Numbered from the stretch's first letter, positions 1 to 7,108 are shown. The stretch: 11,798 nucleotides of DNA from Candidatus Tharpella sp. (GCA_021163565.1 JAGGTT010000051.1:1-11798); one strand, 5' to 3'. The notes: generated from the letters alone by a model not told the origin. Program-made: numbers and translations.

Positions 1-2007
1 CTTCGTCAGCACGGTGAATTGTTAGGTTTTTCCAGTAAATTTTCAATCTACAGCGACCGGGAGCAGACAGCTCTTTTGAAGGAAGTTATCCGGAAGCTTA
101 ACCTGGCACCAACCATGTTTCCGGTTAATTACTTAAGTTCAGTAATCGAGGATGCCAAAAACCGCAGCATCAGTCCTGAGGAGTACGCTCTCGAAGTACA
201 TCAGGCCCCTAATCCCAAATTGAGGATTGTAGCTGAGGTTTACAAACTCTATCAACAGGGTTTGAAGGATAATGATGCGCTTGATTTTGGTGACCTTCTT
301 TTTCAGACGGTCGCCCTCTTTAATCAGTACCCGGAAATTTTGGAATCCTACCGTGAGCGTTTTAATTATATTCTCGTGGATGAATATCAGGATACCAATG
401 AGGTTCAGTACCGCTTGATTGGACTGTTGGCTGAACCCCGCCGTAACCTCTGCGTGGTTGGTGACGATGATCAGTCGATCTACAGCTGGCGCGGGGCGCA
501 GATCAAAAATATCCTTGATTTTGAGTTGGACTATCCTGAAGCCAAGGTTGTTCGTTTAGAGGAGAACTACCGCTCCACGGCCACAATCCTGGCGGCTGCC
601 AACCGGGTGATTGCGGTCAACCGGAAGCGTAAGGGTAAAGATCTCTGGACCAGCAATCATTCCGGTGACCTGGTTTCTCTCTACCTGGCGGCAAATGAAG
701 CTGATGAGTGCAGCTATGTGGTCAAGCGGATCAGTACCTCAGTGCGGGAACTAGGCGACTTTGCGATTTTCTACCGTACCAATGCGCAGTCACGGATATT
801 TGAGGAGGGCTTAAGCCGGCGGGCGATTCCCTATACCATTGTCGGGGGCACTAAATTCTATGACCGGGCTGAGGTCAGGGATCTTTTAGCTTACCTGAAA
901 GTGGTTAACAATGGGCGGGATGGAGTCAGTCTTTTAAGGATATTGAATATTCCGACCCGGGGGGTTGGCAAGACCTCTATCGAGCAATTGCAGGCCTATG
1001 CCGAGGCTCACGCATTAACTCTCTGGGAGACCCTTGAGCGGCTGCAGTCTGAACCCCTGATCCGGGGCGGGGCACGCGCATCTCTCTTAGGATTGGTGGA
1101 TATGATTCGGCAATGGCGGAGAGATGATCAGGATGGCCGCCGACCGAGTCAGCTGTGTGCTGAAATTATTGCCGGTATCGGTTTTGCCGAGTGGCTCATG
1201 AAAAATAATGATCCGGTTCAGGCCCAGACCCGACAGGAGAATATTGCCGAGCTTTTGAATGCCCTTGAACTCTGGGAAGATGAGCAGGAAAAGCCGACTT
1301 TGGCGGATTTTCTTGAAAATGTTGCCCTGATCAATGACGACCATCTTGATGGCGACGAACAGTCACGGGTTACTCTAATGACGATTCACCGAGCTAAAGG
1401 TCTGGAATTTAATGAGGTTTTTCTGGTTGGTCTCGAAGAGGGACTGTTTCCGGGTAAACGCAGTTATGAAAAACCGGAACTTTTGGAGGAGGAGCGGCGT
1501 CTCTGCTATGTCGGTATGACCCGGGCCCGGCAGAAGCTGCATATGTCGGCCTGCCGCATGCGGCGTCTCTATGGCCAGACCATGGATAACCGGCCCTCGC
1601 GATTTTTGCTGGATATTCCTCTGGAACTGCTTAAACGTGAAGATAGTAACGGTAAAATCCCGGGGGCTGGCAACGGAGTGGTTGTTGGGCGCGAGAGTCT
1701 CTTGTCGCGGCCGCAAAAGCGCACGGCGCAGCCGGGCCGTTTTTCAGCGGCCCGGACTTCAAGCTCTAGTAAAAGAGCTATTTCCGGAAAAACTTCCGGC
1801 ATCGCGGCCGCACCGGAACCGACGGGGAGCACTGATACAGATATCTCTTTCCCGCCGGGCTGCCGAATTGAACACTCAGTTTTTGGTCCCGGAGTGGTTG
1901 CCGGAGTTAAAGGTTCCGGCGATAATACAAAGCTTGATATTATCTTCCGCGATCGCGGGCGTAAGCTATTGTCACTGAAAATTGCTTCGTTAAGGCGCCT
2001 GGATTGA
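1..2007 (+). CDS. UvrD/PcrA-type superfamily 1 DNA helicase, 5'-truncated by window edge
   Basis: This is an ATP-dependent 3'-5' DNA helicase of the UvrD/PcrA/Rep family, acting in nucleotide excision repair, mismatch repair or replication-fork maintenance. The frame is open from base 1, so the true start and the N-terminal Q motif and Walker A lie outside the window. A TTG at 19 is not the start. Visible SF1 motifs, in order, are Walker B DEYQDT (379-396), GDDDQSIYSWRGA (460-498), ENYRST (562-579), YRTNAQSR, the TIHRAKGLEF motif (1381-1410) and CYVGMTRAR (to about 1530). After a low-complexity Ser/Ala/Arg linker comes a small Tudor-like C-terminal domain starting near 1858 (GCRIEHSVFGPGVV), as found in UvrD and PcrA but not in Rep. 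That domain favours UvrD/PcrA. Family assignment is firm; the choice between uvrD and pcrA as a name is arbitrary here, so no symbol is given. Confidence 0.95.
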   Translation, partial: LRQHGELLGFSSKFSIYSDREQTALLKEVIRKLNLAPTMFPVNYLSSVIEDAKNRSISPEEYALEVHQAPNPKLRIVAEVYKLYQQGLKDNDALDFGDLLFQTVALFNQYPEILESYRERFNYILVDEYQDTNEVQYRLIGLLAEPRRNLCVVGDDDQSIYSWRGAQIKNILDFELDYPEAKVVRLEENYRSTATILAAANRVIAVNRKRKGKDLWTSNHSGDLVSLYLAANEADECSYVVKRISTSVRELGDFAIFYRTNAQSRIFEEGLSRRAIPYTIVGGTKFYDRAEVRDLLAYLKVVNNGRDGVSLLRILNIPTRGVGKTSIEQLQAYAEAHALTLWETLERLQSEPLIRGGARASLLGLVDMIRQWRRDDQDGRRPSQLCAEIIAGIGFAEWLMKNNDPVQAQTRQENIAELLNALELWEDEQEKPTLADFLENVALINDDHLDGDEQSRVTLMTIHRAKGLEFNEVFLVGLEEGLFPGKRSYEKPELLEEERRLCYVGMTRARQKLHMSACRMRRLYGQTMDNRPSRFLLDIPLELLKREDSNGKIPGAGNGVVVGRESLLSRPQKRTAQPGRFSAARTSSSSKRAISGKTSGIAAAPEPTGSTDTDISFPPGCRIEHSVFGPGVVAGVKGSGDNTKLDIIFRDRGRKLLSLKIASLRRLD

Positions 2008-2027
2008 CCTGTGGCTGGTTTTTTTGA

Positions 2028-2057
2028 TTGACTTTTCTGGGGTATGTGAGCTATTAT
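2028..2057 (+). promoter_or_regulatory. Putative sigma70 promoter for the ffh-rpsP operon
   Basis: A -35 box TTGACT (2028-2033) is followed after 18 bases by a -10 box TATTAT (2052-2057). The hexamers match the sigma70 consensus at 5 of 6 positions each. The site lies just after the helicase stop codon, in the 158-base gap before ffh. Transcription would start near 2064 and leave a leader of about 100 bases. There is no experimental support; this is a sequence match only. Confidence 0.5.
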
Positions 2058-2080
2058 CATCGCTTTCGTAATTTTGCGTG

Positions 2081-2115
2081 GCGGGAGAGGTGCGTCTTTT
2101 CCTGTTGAGACCCGC
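2081..2115 (+). other. Possible hairpin in the ffh leader
   Basis: GCGGG (2081-2085) can pair with CCCGC (2111-2115), and AGG (2088-2090) with CCT (2101-2103) inside it, leaving asymmetric internal loops. It sits downstream of the predicted promoter, within the presumed 5' leader of ffh, and is not followed by a T-run, so it is not a terminator. It may be chance. It does not resemble a 4.5S/SRP RNA. Confidence 0.2.
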
Positions 2116-2165
2116 TTATGGTTGGGATAAGTTGTTGTATATTATTGAGAAATCCCTTAGAATAG

Positions 2166-3506
2166 ATGTTTGAATCACTTTCTGATAAGCTTGATGTAAC
2201 CTTCAAGAAGCTCCGCGGGCAGTCCCATTTGACTGAAGATAATGTCAAGGAGGCTCTGCGTGAGGTTCGTCTGACTCTGCTTGAGGCTGATGTTAACTTT
2301 ATCGTCGTCAAACAGTTTGTCAAAGCTCTGCGTGAGCGTTCGATGGGGAGTGAGGTTTTAGAAAGCCTGACTCCGGCACAACAGTTTATCAAGATTGTTA
2401 ATGAAGAGATGATCGCCCTGATGGGTGGTAGTGCCGTCGGCCTTGATCTGGCGGCAGCACCCCCGGTTGTCATTATGATGGTCGGATTACAGGGTTCAGG
2501 TAAAACCACCTCTTCAGGTAAACTGGCACTCTCACTCAAAAAACAGAAACGAAAACCGTTGCTGGTTCCGGTTGATGTCTACCGTCCGGCGGCGATCGAC
2601 CAGCTACAGAGTTTAGGCCGGCAGATTGATGTGTCGGTGTTCCCTTCTGAGACCACTCAGAATCCGGTCGAAATCAGTCGTAAAGCCATGGAAATGGCCC
2701 GGCAGCAGAGTTATGATACGGTGATTATTGATACCGCCGGTCGTCTGCAGATTGATGAAAAGTTGATGACGGAGCTGGTGAAGATTAAGGCGGCAGTCAA
2801 TCCGCACGAAATTCTACTGGTAGCTGATGCCATGACCGGTCAGGAAGCGGTCAGCATCGCCAAAACTTTCGATGAGACCCTGGATATCAGCGGGGTGGTT
2901 CTGACCAAACTTGACGGTGACGCCCGCGGCGGCGCGGCGCTGTCGATCAAGGCGGTAACTGGCAAGCCGATTAAGTTTGTCGGTGAAGGTGAAAAACTCA
3001 GCGCTTTAGATATCTTCCATCCTGACCGCATGGCTTCGCGGATTCTCGGCATGGGAGATATGTTGACCCTGATCGAGAAGGCTCAGGATTCAGTCGATCA
3101 GAAGAAAGCGGAAGAACTGGCTCATAAATTACGCAAGAACCAGTTTTCACTGGATGATTTTCGGTCTCAGCTCAGGAACATTAAAAAGATGGGCTCACTC
3201 GGTGGTATCATGAAGATGATACCGGGTATGGGCAAGCTTAAAGAGAAGCTCGGTGATGAGGCCTTGGATGATGGCCAGTTGGTTCGGATTGAAGCAATTA
3301 TCAATTCGATGACGGACAAGGAGCGTCAGGATCACCGGCTTATTAACGGTAGCCGGCGTAAGCGTATCGCCCGCGGCAGCGGAACTACGGTGCAGGATGT
3401 CAATCGTATGTTGAAAGAGTTTCTTGAGATGAAAAAGATGATGAAAAAGTTTAATAAAATGGGTCCCAAGGGTATGAAACGCATGCTGGGACAGTTGGGA
3501 ATGTAG
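2166..3506 (+). CDS. ffh: Signal recognition particle GTPase Ffh (SRP54)
   Basis: Ffh binds 4.5S RNA and hydrophobic signal sequences on nascent chains, and docks ribosomes to FtsY at the inner membrane. At 446 aa it has normal full length. The N domain helical bundle covers about residues 1-88. The G domain follows, with P-loop GLQGSGKTT (107-115), DVYRPAA (137-143), DTAGR (189-193) and TKLDGDARGG (247-256). The Met-rich M domain (about 300-446) holds the signal-peptide groove, with repeated MKM/MKKM clusters, and the RNA-binding stretch SRRKRIARGSGT near residue 395. The ATG at 2166 gives the usual start MFESLSDKLD, but no Shine-Dalgarno sequence precedes it. It is the first gene of a run continuing into rpsP 56 bases downstream, with no terminator between them. 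Confidence 0.98.
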   Translation: MFESLSDKLDVTFKKLRGQSHLTEDNVKEALREVRLTLLEADVNFIVVKQFVKALRERSMGSEVLESLTPAQQFIKIVNEEMIALMGGSAVGLDLAAAPPVVIMMVGLQGSGKTTSSGKLALSLKKQKRKPLLVPVDVYRPAAIDQLQSLGRQIDVSVFPSETTQNPVEISRKAMEMARQQSYDTVIIDTAGRLQIDEKLMTELVKIKAAVNPHEILLVADAMTGQEAVSIAKTFDETLDISGVVLTKLDGDARGGAALSIKAVTGKPIKFVGEGEKLSALDIFHPDRMASRILGMGDMLTLIEKAQDSVDQKKAEELAHKLRKNQFSLDDFRSQLRNIKKMGSLGGIMKMIPGMGKLKEKLGDEALDDGQLVRIEAIINSMTDKERQDHRLINGSRRKRIARGSGTTVQDVNRMLKEFLEMKKMMKKFNKMGPKGMKRMLGQLGM

Positions 3507-3562
3507 TGGTTAAGTTTTTACCTTGATTAAAGGAATGAATATTTAAAAAGGAGAAATAGTTC

Positions 3563-3823
3563 ATGGCAGTAAAACTAAGATTGACCCGGAGAGGGGCCAA
3601 GAAAAAACCTTTCTACCGGATTGTTGCCGCTGATACAGAGGCCCCGCGTGATGGTCGTTTTCTTGATATCATCGGCACTTATGATCCCAATTACGATCCG
3701 GCAAATGTTGTCTTGAAAGATGACAAAATTGATTATTGGCTCAGCCAGGGTGCGATTCCGACTGAGACTGTAGCTAATATCATCAAGAAGGCTCGTAAAG
3801 CAAATTCTGAGGCTTCGGCGTAA
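3563..3823 (+). CDS. rpsP: 30S ribosomal protein S16
   Basis: S16 is a primary-binding 16S rRNA protein of the 30S body. The 86-aa length is typical, and the N-terminal segment [20 protein letters not shown] with the following [13 protein letters not shown] is diagnostic. The start is fixed by a strong Shine-Dalgarno AAGGAG (3549-3554), the best ribosome binding site in this operon and suited to an abundant ribosomal protein. Directly after ffh and before khpA-rimM-trmD, it sits in the widely conserved rpsP operon order. Nothing is odd about the protein. Confidence 0.98.
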   Translation: MAVKLRLTRRGAKKKPFYRIVAADTEAPRDGRFLDIIGTYDPNYDPANVVLKDDKIDYWLSQGAIPTETVANIIKKARKANSEASA

Positions 3824-3879
3824 GAATTTGCAGTCCCTTATCACCTCTATTTAATTAAGTTGGTGGCTGGAGAAGAGCA

Positions 3880-4113
3880 ATGTACAAAGATTTGGTTGAG
3901 TATCTGGCGAAGTCGTTGGTTGATAATCCTGACGAGGTTGAGGTGGCAGAACGCGAAGAAGAAAATTCGGTTCAGCTGGAACTCAGTGTCAACCAGAAAG
4001 ATCTTGGTAAGGTAATCGGTCGCCAGGGTAAAACCGCCCGGGCCATGCGGACGATCCTGGGCGCAGCCGCGGCCAAGGAAGGCCGCCGGGCCAGTCTCGA
4101 AATAGTTGAATAG
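3880..4113 (+). CDS. khpA: KhpA-type KH-domain RNA-binding protein (YlqC family)
   Basis: This 77-aa protein is a single KH domain of the KhpA/YlqC family (formerly UPF0109). In other bacteria, family members bind RNA, often with KhpB/Jag, and influence cell division and sRNA stability. The RNA-gripping GxxG loop is visible as IGRQGK (46-51), followed by the helix KTARAMRTIL and the closing strand RRASLEIVE. The ATG at 3880 has GGAG (3869-3872) at a suitable distance. The position between rpsP and rimM is the family's usual place and strengthens the call. An eight-base T-run after the gene has no stable stem before it, so the operon probably reads through to rimM. Confidence 0.95.
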   Translation: MYKDLVEYLAKSLVDNPDEVEVAEREEENSVQLELSVNQKDLGKVIGRQGKTARAMRTILGAAAAKEGRRASLEIVE

Positions 4114-4172
4114 CCGCTTTTTTTTGGCAAGTTTGACGGGGCTGAAATTTTGCTCAGTGTAGTTTTCAGCTG

Positions 4173-4733
4173 ATGCAGGATTCTCTGGTAGTCTTAGGCG
4201 AGATTGTCAAGGCGCACGGCCTGCGTGGTGAAGTGAAAGTTCGTTCAGAGATCTGTGACCCGGAGAACTTCAGGTTGCCGGGTATCAGGTTGCGGGCTCC
4301 GGATGGAACTTTTGAACCTGTAACCGTACTCTTGTACCGGGTGCAGAAGGGAGCCTACATTCTGCGTTTGGCAGATTTCTCAACCATCGATCAGGTTTTG
4401 CCCCGGATCGGCTGGCAGTTAGTCTGTTACGGCAGTCAGCTTCCGGCCCTGCCCGCAGATGAGTACTACCACTTTCAGCTGATCGGTCTGCCGGTTTTTA
4501 ACCGCACGGGAGAGCAGCTCGGATTTTTAACCGAGATTATGGGAAACACGCTCCAGGAGATTTACGTTATCAGGTCTGAGCCCGAAGCTAAAAGCGGGTC
4601 TGAGCTTCTCTTGCCGGTTGTCGCATCTTATATCTTGGAGATTGATCTGGAAGCGGGACGAATTGTTGTCGATCCCGATGGTAACGGAGCAGAAATGGCA
4701 GCTACTGACGGTGGAGCAGATACTAGAGAATGA
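4173..4733 (+). CDS. rimM: 16S rRNA processing protein RimM
   Basis: RimM is an assembly factor for the 30S head that binds S19 and acts late in 16S maturation. The 186-aa length is normal. The N-terminal RimM barrel begins with LGEIVKAHGLRGEVKV (about residues 8-23). The C-terminal PRC-barrel domain runs from about residue 95 (YYHFQLIGLPV) to LLPVVASYILEIDLEAGRI near residue 165, followed by a short acidic tail. The ATG at 4173 is the first start after an in-frame stop at 4143, yet no Shine-Dalgarno sequence is visible, so initiation may be weak or depend on coupling. Its stop overlaps the trmD start (ATGA at 4730-4733), implying translational coupling. Confidence 0.96.
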   Translation: MQDSLVVLGEIVKAHGLRGEVKVRSEICDPENFRLPGIRLRAPDGTFEPVTVLLYRVQKGAYILRLADFSTIDQVLPRIGWQLVCYGSQLPALPADEYYHFQLIGLPVFNRTGEQLGFLTEIMGNTLQEIYVIRSEPEAKSGSELLLPVVASYILEIDLEAGRIVVDPDGNGAEMAATDGGADTRE

Positions 4734-5455
4734 TTGTTGATGTTGTGACAATCTTTCCCGGGATGTTCGATTCTCCATTCGCCGAGAGTATCATGCGCCG
4801 GGCTCTGGAGAAAAAAAAGTTTAGTTTGCAGGTTCACAACCTTAGAGATTATTGTCATGACCGCCATCGTGTAGTTGATGACTCTCCTTATGGTGGTGGT
4901 GCCGGCATGGTGATGCGGCCGGAGCCGGTCTGCCGGGCGCTTAAAGATTTGCGCGACTCGCAGTACTCGGGTGAAGTGATAGTTCCTTCCCCGGTGGGTG
5001 AACCGTTTACCCAGAGTCTGGCTCAGGAACTCTCTGAGTTGGAGCAGCTGGTTATCTTCTGCCCTCACTATGAGGGAGTCGATGAGCGGGTAAACCGTCT
5101 GGTTGACCGGGAAGTGAGTCTGGGTGACTATATTCTGACCGGGGGTGAGTTGCCGGCCATGGTGATGATCGATGCGATCATCAGGCTGCGGCCCGGGGTT
5201 TTAGGTTCAGCGGACTCTCTGCTAGAGGAGAGTTTTTCACCCTTGCTCGAGTATCCGCACTACACCCGTCCGGCTGAATTCGATGGTGAACGGGTTCCTG
5301 AAGTTTTGCTCTCAGGACATCATGCCCGGATCAGCGCGTGGCGGCGGCAGCAGGCTCTACGGCGGACTTTTGAGCGGCGCCCCGATCTTTTACGGGAGGC
5401 TGAACTGAGTGAAGATGAGATTCGGCAGTTACAAAAATGGCAACAGGAAAAATAG
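4730..5455 (+). CDS. trmD: tRNA (guanine-N1-)-methyltransferase TrmD
   Basis: TrmD uses S-adenosylmethionine to methylate G37 of tRNAs with G36, preventing +1 frameshifts. It is a SPOUT-fold dimer with a trefoil knot. At 241 aa it is full length. Motifs seen are DDSPYGGGAGM (50-60), SPVGEPFTQ (87-95), the HYEGVDERV loop (113-121), the knot GDYILTGGELPAM (132-144) and PHYTRP (176-181), plus a C-terminal helical domain. Compared from memory with the E. coli protein, the position of catalytic Asp169 (EDSF) appears to be Glu167 (EESF) here. That conservative change may be normal in this lineage. The start overlaps the rimM stop. Downstream, a repeat-like element separates it from rplS, which usually follows closely. 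Confidence 0.97.
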   Translation: MIVDVVTIFPGMFDSPFAESIMRRALEKKKFSLQVHNLRDYCHDRHRVVDDSPYGGGAGMVMRPEPVCRALKDLRDSQYSGEVIVPSPVGEPFTQSLAQELSELEQLVIFCPHYEGVDERVNRLVDREVSLGDYILTGGELPAMVMIDAIIRLRPGVLGSADSLLEESFSPLLEYPHYTRPAEFDGERVPEVLLSGHHARISAWRRQQALRRTFERRPDLLREAELSEDEIRQLQKWQQEK

Positions 5456-5465
5456 AATTTAATTT

Positions 5466-5603
5466 GTAACTTCCAAGTAACTAAGTAACTGACGTTAATT
5501 TGGAAGTTTGCTTCGCCCTCAAGCCAGCCGGTACACGATGCGTTTTGCGGCAAAGCCGCTACAACGGCGATCATGTCCCGTATCGAGATAAAACAAGTTA
5601 CTT
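5466..5603. repeat. Putative interspersed palindromic element between trmD and rplS
   Basis: About 140 bases of dense internal symmetry fill most of the 253-base gap. GTAACTT (5466-5472) is repeated inverted as AAGTTAC (5595-5601), bounding the region. AAGTAACT occurs twice in tandem (5475-5482, 5483-5490) and inverted as AGTTACTT (5596-5603). AACTTCCAA (5468-5476) and TTGGAAGTT (5500-5508) make a perfect 9-bp stem, and GCGGC/GCCGC (5547-5559) make a tight hairpin around AAA. No gene model fits; an 84-codon antisense frame across it is not convincing. The structure suggests a non-autonomous MITE- or REP-like element dropped into a conserved operon. Copy number in the genome cannot be judged from this window. 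Confidence 0.5.
5468..5508. repeat. Inverted repeat with 9-bp arms, left end of the putative element
   Basis: The arms AACTTCCAA (5468-5476) and TTGGAAGTT (5500-5508) are perfectly complementary. Inside them TAAC (5478-5481) and GTTA (5494-5497) extend the stem across a small bulge, leaving a 12-base loop. No T-run follows, so this is unlikely to be an intrinsic terminator of trmD. Its other symmetry links to the right end of the element argue that it belongs to a repeat rather than to trmD regulation. Confidence 0.6.
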
Positions 5604-5614
5604 CGAATAGTTAA

Positions 5615-5643
5615 TTTAATTTTTCAGTTTTTAATGATATTAA
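5615..5643 (+). promoter_or_regulatory. Possible extended -10 promoter for rplS
   Basis: TGA-TATTAA (5635-5643) resembles an extended -10 element (TGN plus a -10 hexamer with 4 of 6 matches) in a very AT-rich stretch. The -35 region (about 5615-5620, TTTAAT) is poor. It would give a leader of nearly 60 bases before rplS and would let L19 be made despite the repeat-like insertion upstream. AT-rich DNA yields such matches by chance, so confidence is low. Confidence 0.28.
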
Positions 5644-5708
5644 GTTGTAAATTAGGATTCGGGCCTGTTGATGGGTGCCGATAAGTTTTTTCCGGGAGAA
5701 GTAATAAA

Positions 5709-6050
5709 ATGAACACAATTGCACAGATCGAACAAAACAGTATGCGGATGGATATCCCCCAGTTTAAGGCTGGTGACACCTTGAAGGTTCATGTCAAGAT
5801 TCGTGAAGGCGAGAAACAGCGAATCCAGATTTTTCAGGGCTTCGTCCTCCGGCGGCAGGGTGAAAGTAATCGTGAGACCTTCACCGTACGTAAGGTTTCC
5901 GGTGGTATCGGAGTTGAGAGAACCTTTCCCGTACACTCACCCATGGTTGATAAGATTGAGCTGGTCAACCGGGGTCGAGTCCGCCGGGCAAAACTCTATT
6001 ACATGCGGAAACTGCGGGGTAAAGCGGCTCGCATCCGGAGCATACATTAA
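5709..6050 (+). CDS. rplS: 50S ribosomal protein L19
   Basis: L19 sits at the 30S-50S interface and contributes to an intersubunit bridge. The 113-aa length is typical. Diagnostic segments are the N-terminal helix, [20 protein letters not shown] (about 18-37), the strand [11 protein letters not shown], the [13 protein letters not shown] turn (66-78), and the basic C-terminus [18 protein letters not shown]. The ATG at 5709 follows the Shine-Dalgarno GGGAGAA (about 5694-5700). The gene ends the rpsP-trmD-rplS run and is followed at once by a strong terminator. The 253-base distance from trmD is unusually long for this pair and is explained by the repeat-like element. Confidence 0.98.
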   Translation: MNTIAQIEQNSMRMDIPQFKAGDTLKVHVKIREGEKQRIQIFQGFVLRRQGESNRETFTVRKVSGGIGVERTFPVHSPMVDKIELVNRGRVRRAKLYYMRKLRGKAARIRSIH

Positions 6051-6063
6051 ATCATTTCTATCT

Positions 6064-6103
6064 GGAGGGGGTAAGCCGTTATCCGGTTACCCTCTCTCTT
6101 TTT
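6064..6103 (+). terminator. Rho-independent terminator after rplS
   Basis: The arm GGAGGGGGTAA (6064-6074) pairs with TTACCCTCTCT (6087-6097) over 11 bp, including two G-U pairs. An inner CCG (6076-6078)/CGG (6084-6086) stem and a 5-base loop top it, with one bulged G. It is followed by CTTTTT (6098-6103). This is a textbook stem plus U-tract 13 bases after the rplS stop, closing the ribosomal operon. It ends only 17 bases before the annotated rnhB start. Confidence 0.88.
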
Positions 6104-6120
6104 GATAAAAGAATCCCTTT

Positions 6121-6729
6121 ATGGGTGGTCTGACGATAGAAGCTCTAAACTCTATTATGGCCCGCCTGGGGCGACCTCATGTGGTTGGCGTTGATGAGGT
6201 CGGCCGGGGCTGTCTTGCCGGTCCGGTAATTGCGGCTGCGGTTTTTTTGCGGCCCGGTTTTTCGCTGGCCGGGATTGATGACTCCAAGAAACTGACTCCT
6301 GCCCGGCGGGAACTGATTTTCAACCAGCTGATTAAGGCCGGAAACTCTATCGGTATCGGTGTGGTTTCCGCAGTTGAGATAGACCGGATCAATATTCTTC
6401 AAGCATCATTGCAAGCGATGGTCAAGGCCCTGGTTGTCCTGAACCGTGACTGTGATCTGGTTGTGGTTGACGGTCGTCAGCGTCTTCCCTTAAACCTTCC
6501 CCAATACCCTTTAATTCGAGGCGATTCGCTTTGCCTGCCCGTCGCAGCTGCTTCGATTGTTGCCAAAGTTATTCGAGATCGACAGATGCTCTACTACGAC
6601 CGTCTTTTTCCCCAATATGGATTCGCTCGGCATAAAGGTTACGGCACCCTGGATCATCGTCGGGCCTTGACCCGGTGCGGCTCATCATCCCTGCATCGGC
6701 AAACTTTTACATATAAGACGGTTGCGTAA
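6121..6729 (+). CDS. rnhB: Ribonuclease HII
   Basis: RNase HII cleaves RNA in RNA-DNA hybrids and starts removal of misincorporated ribonucleotides from DNA. The 202-aa protein is normal in length. The metal-binding residues fit the family: D25 and E26 in GVDEVGRG, D117 in VVDG and D135 in GDS, with the same 92 and 18 residue spacings as in E. coli RnhB. Further landmarks are DDSKKL (53-58), AAASIVAKVIRDR (142-154) and GFARHKGYGT (167-176). The ATG at 6121 has no Shine-Dalgarno sequence and lies just after a terminator. An internal ATG at 6157 (MARLGRPHVVGVDE) would also give an intact enzyme, so the start is uncertain. The stop lies next to the yraN start, so the two are probably one transcript. 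Confidence 0.96.
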   Translation: MGGLTIEALNSIMARLGRPHVVGVDEVGRGCLAGPVIAAAVFLRPGFSLAGIDDSKKLTPARRELIFNQLIKAGNSIGIGVVSAVEIDRINILQASLQAMVKALVVLNRDCDLVVVDGRQRLPLNLPQYPLIRGDSLCLPVAAASIVAKVIRDRQMLYYDRLFPQYGFARHKGYGTLDHRRALTRCGSSSLHRQTFTYKTVA

Positions 6730-6730
6730 T

Positions 6731-7108
6731 ATGAGTCGTGATCTTCGCCATACGCTTGGGCGCTGGGGTGAAGATCAGGCGGCGCTCTATCTTGAGCATC
6801 GCAATTATAAGATCGTGGAGCGCGGGTTTCGTTGTCGTTTCGGAGAGATTGATATTATTGCCCGGACTGGCGAGGAGCTGATTTTCTGTGAGGTTAAAAC
6901 CCGGCGACCGGGAGCTTTAATCGCACCCGAAGAAGCGGTTTCACGGGCAAAACAGAAACGTCTGATCAAAACTGCAGGCTGGTATCTGAATAGTCATCCC
7001 TGGGAAGGTGAGCTTCGTTTTGATGTAATTGCGATTGTCGCAGGTACTAGCGCTTCTTCACCTCCGGAGATTGAGTGGTTTCAAGATGCTTTCCCCGGTG
7101 AATTGTAA
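6731..7108 (+). CDS. YraN/UPF0102 family endonuclease-like protein
   Basis: A member of the UPF0102 (YraN) family, whose fold is restriction-endonuclease-like and whose cellular role is not settled. Seen here are the N-terminal signature LGRWGEDQAALYL (9-21), the core RFGEIDIIAR (36-45) and CEVKTRR (53-59). These supply the E39, D41, E54 and K56 set expected of a PD-(D/E)XK-like site. The ATG at 6731 gives 125 aa. A TTG nine bases upstream overlaps the rnhB stop and is less likely. One base separates the rnhB stop (TAA at 6727-6729) from this start. The rnhB-yraN pairing is common in bacteria and supports the call. Confidence 0.93.
   Translation: MSRDLRHTLGRWGEDQAALYLEHRNYKIVERGFRCRFGEIDIIARTGEELIFCEVKTRRPGALIAPEEAVSRAKQKRLIKTAGWYLNSHPWEGELRFDVIAIVAGTSASSPPEIEWFQDAFPGEL

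Noticed and set aside
2017..2026. T-run after the helicase stop as a terminator
   Set aside because: No stable stem precedes the T residues; the run overlaps the start of the predicted ffh promoter region.
1569..2060. 163-codon minus-strand frame opposite the helicase C-terminus
   Set aside because: Shadow of the low-complexity Ser/Ala/Arg linker coding; the + strand frame has clear UvrD/PcrA motifs on both sides.
2058..2165. 4.5S/SRP RNA or other small RNA gene next to ffh
   Set aside because: The conserved SRP RNA core with its GGAA tetraloop region is not present; only weak stems are seen.
4114..4124. Eight-T run after khpA as a terminator
   Set aside because: Only a four-base GCC/GGC-type pairing around the T-run itself; no stem upstream, and rimM follows in the conserved operon.
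5320..5574. 84-codon minus-strand reading frame spanning the end of trmD and the intergenic element
   Set aside because: It overlaps a certain gene, has no ribosome binding site and no recognisable domain, and its composition is what the palindromic element produces by chance.
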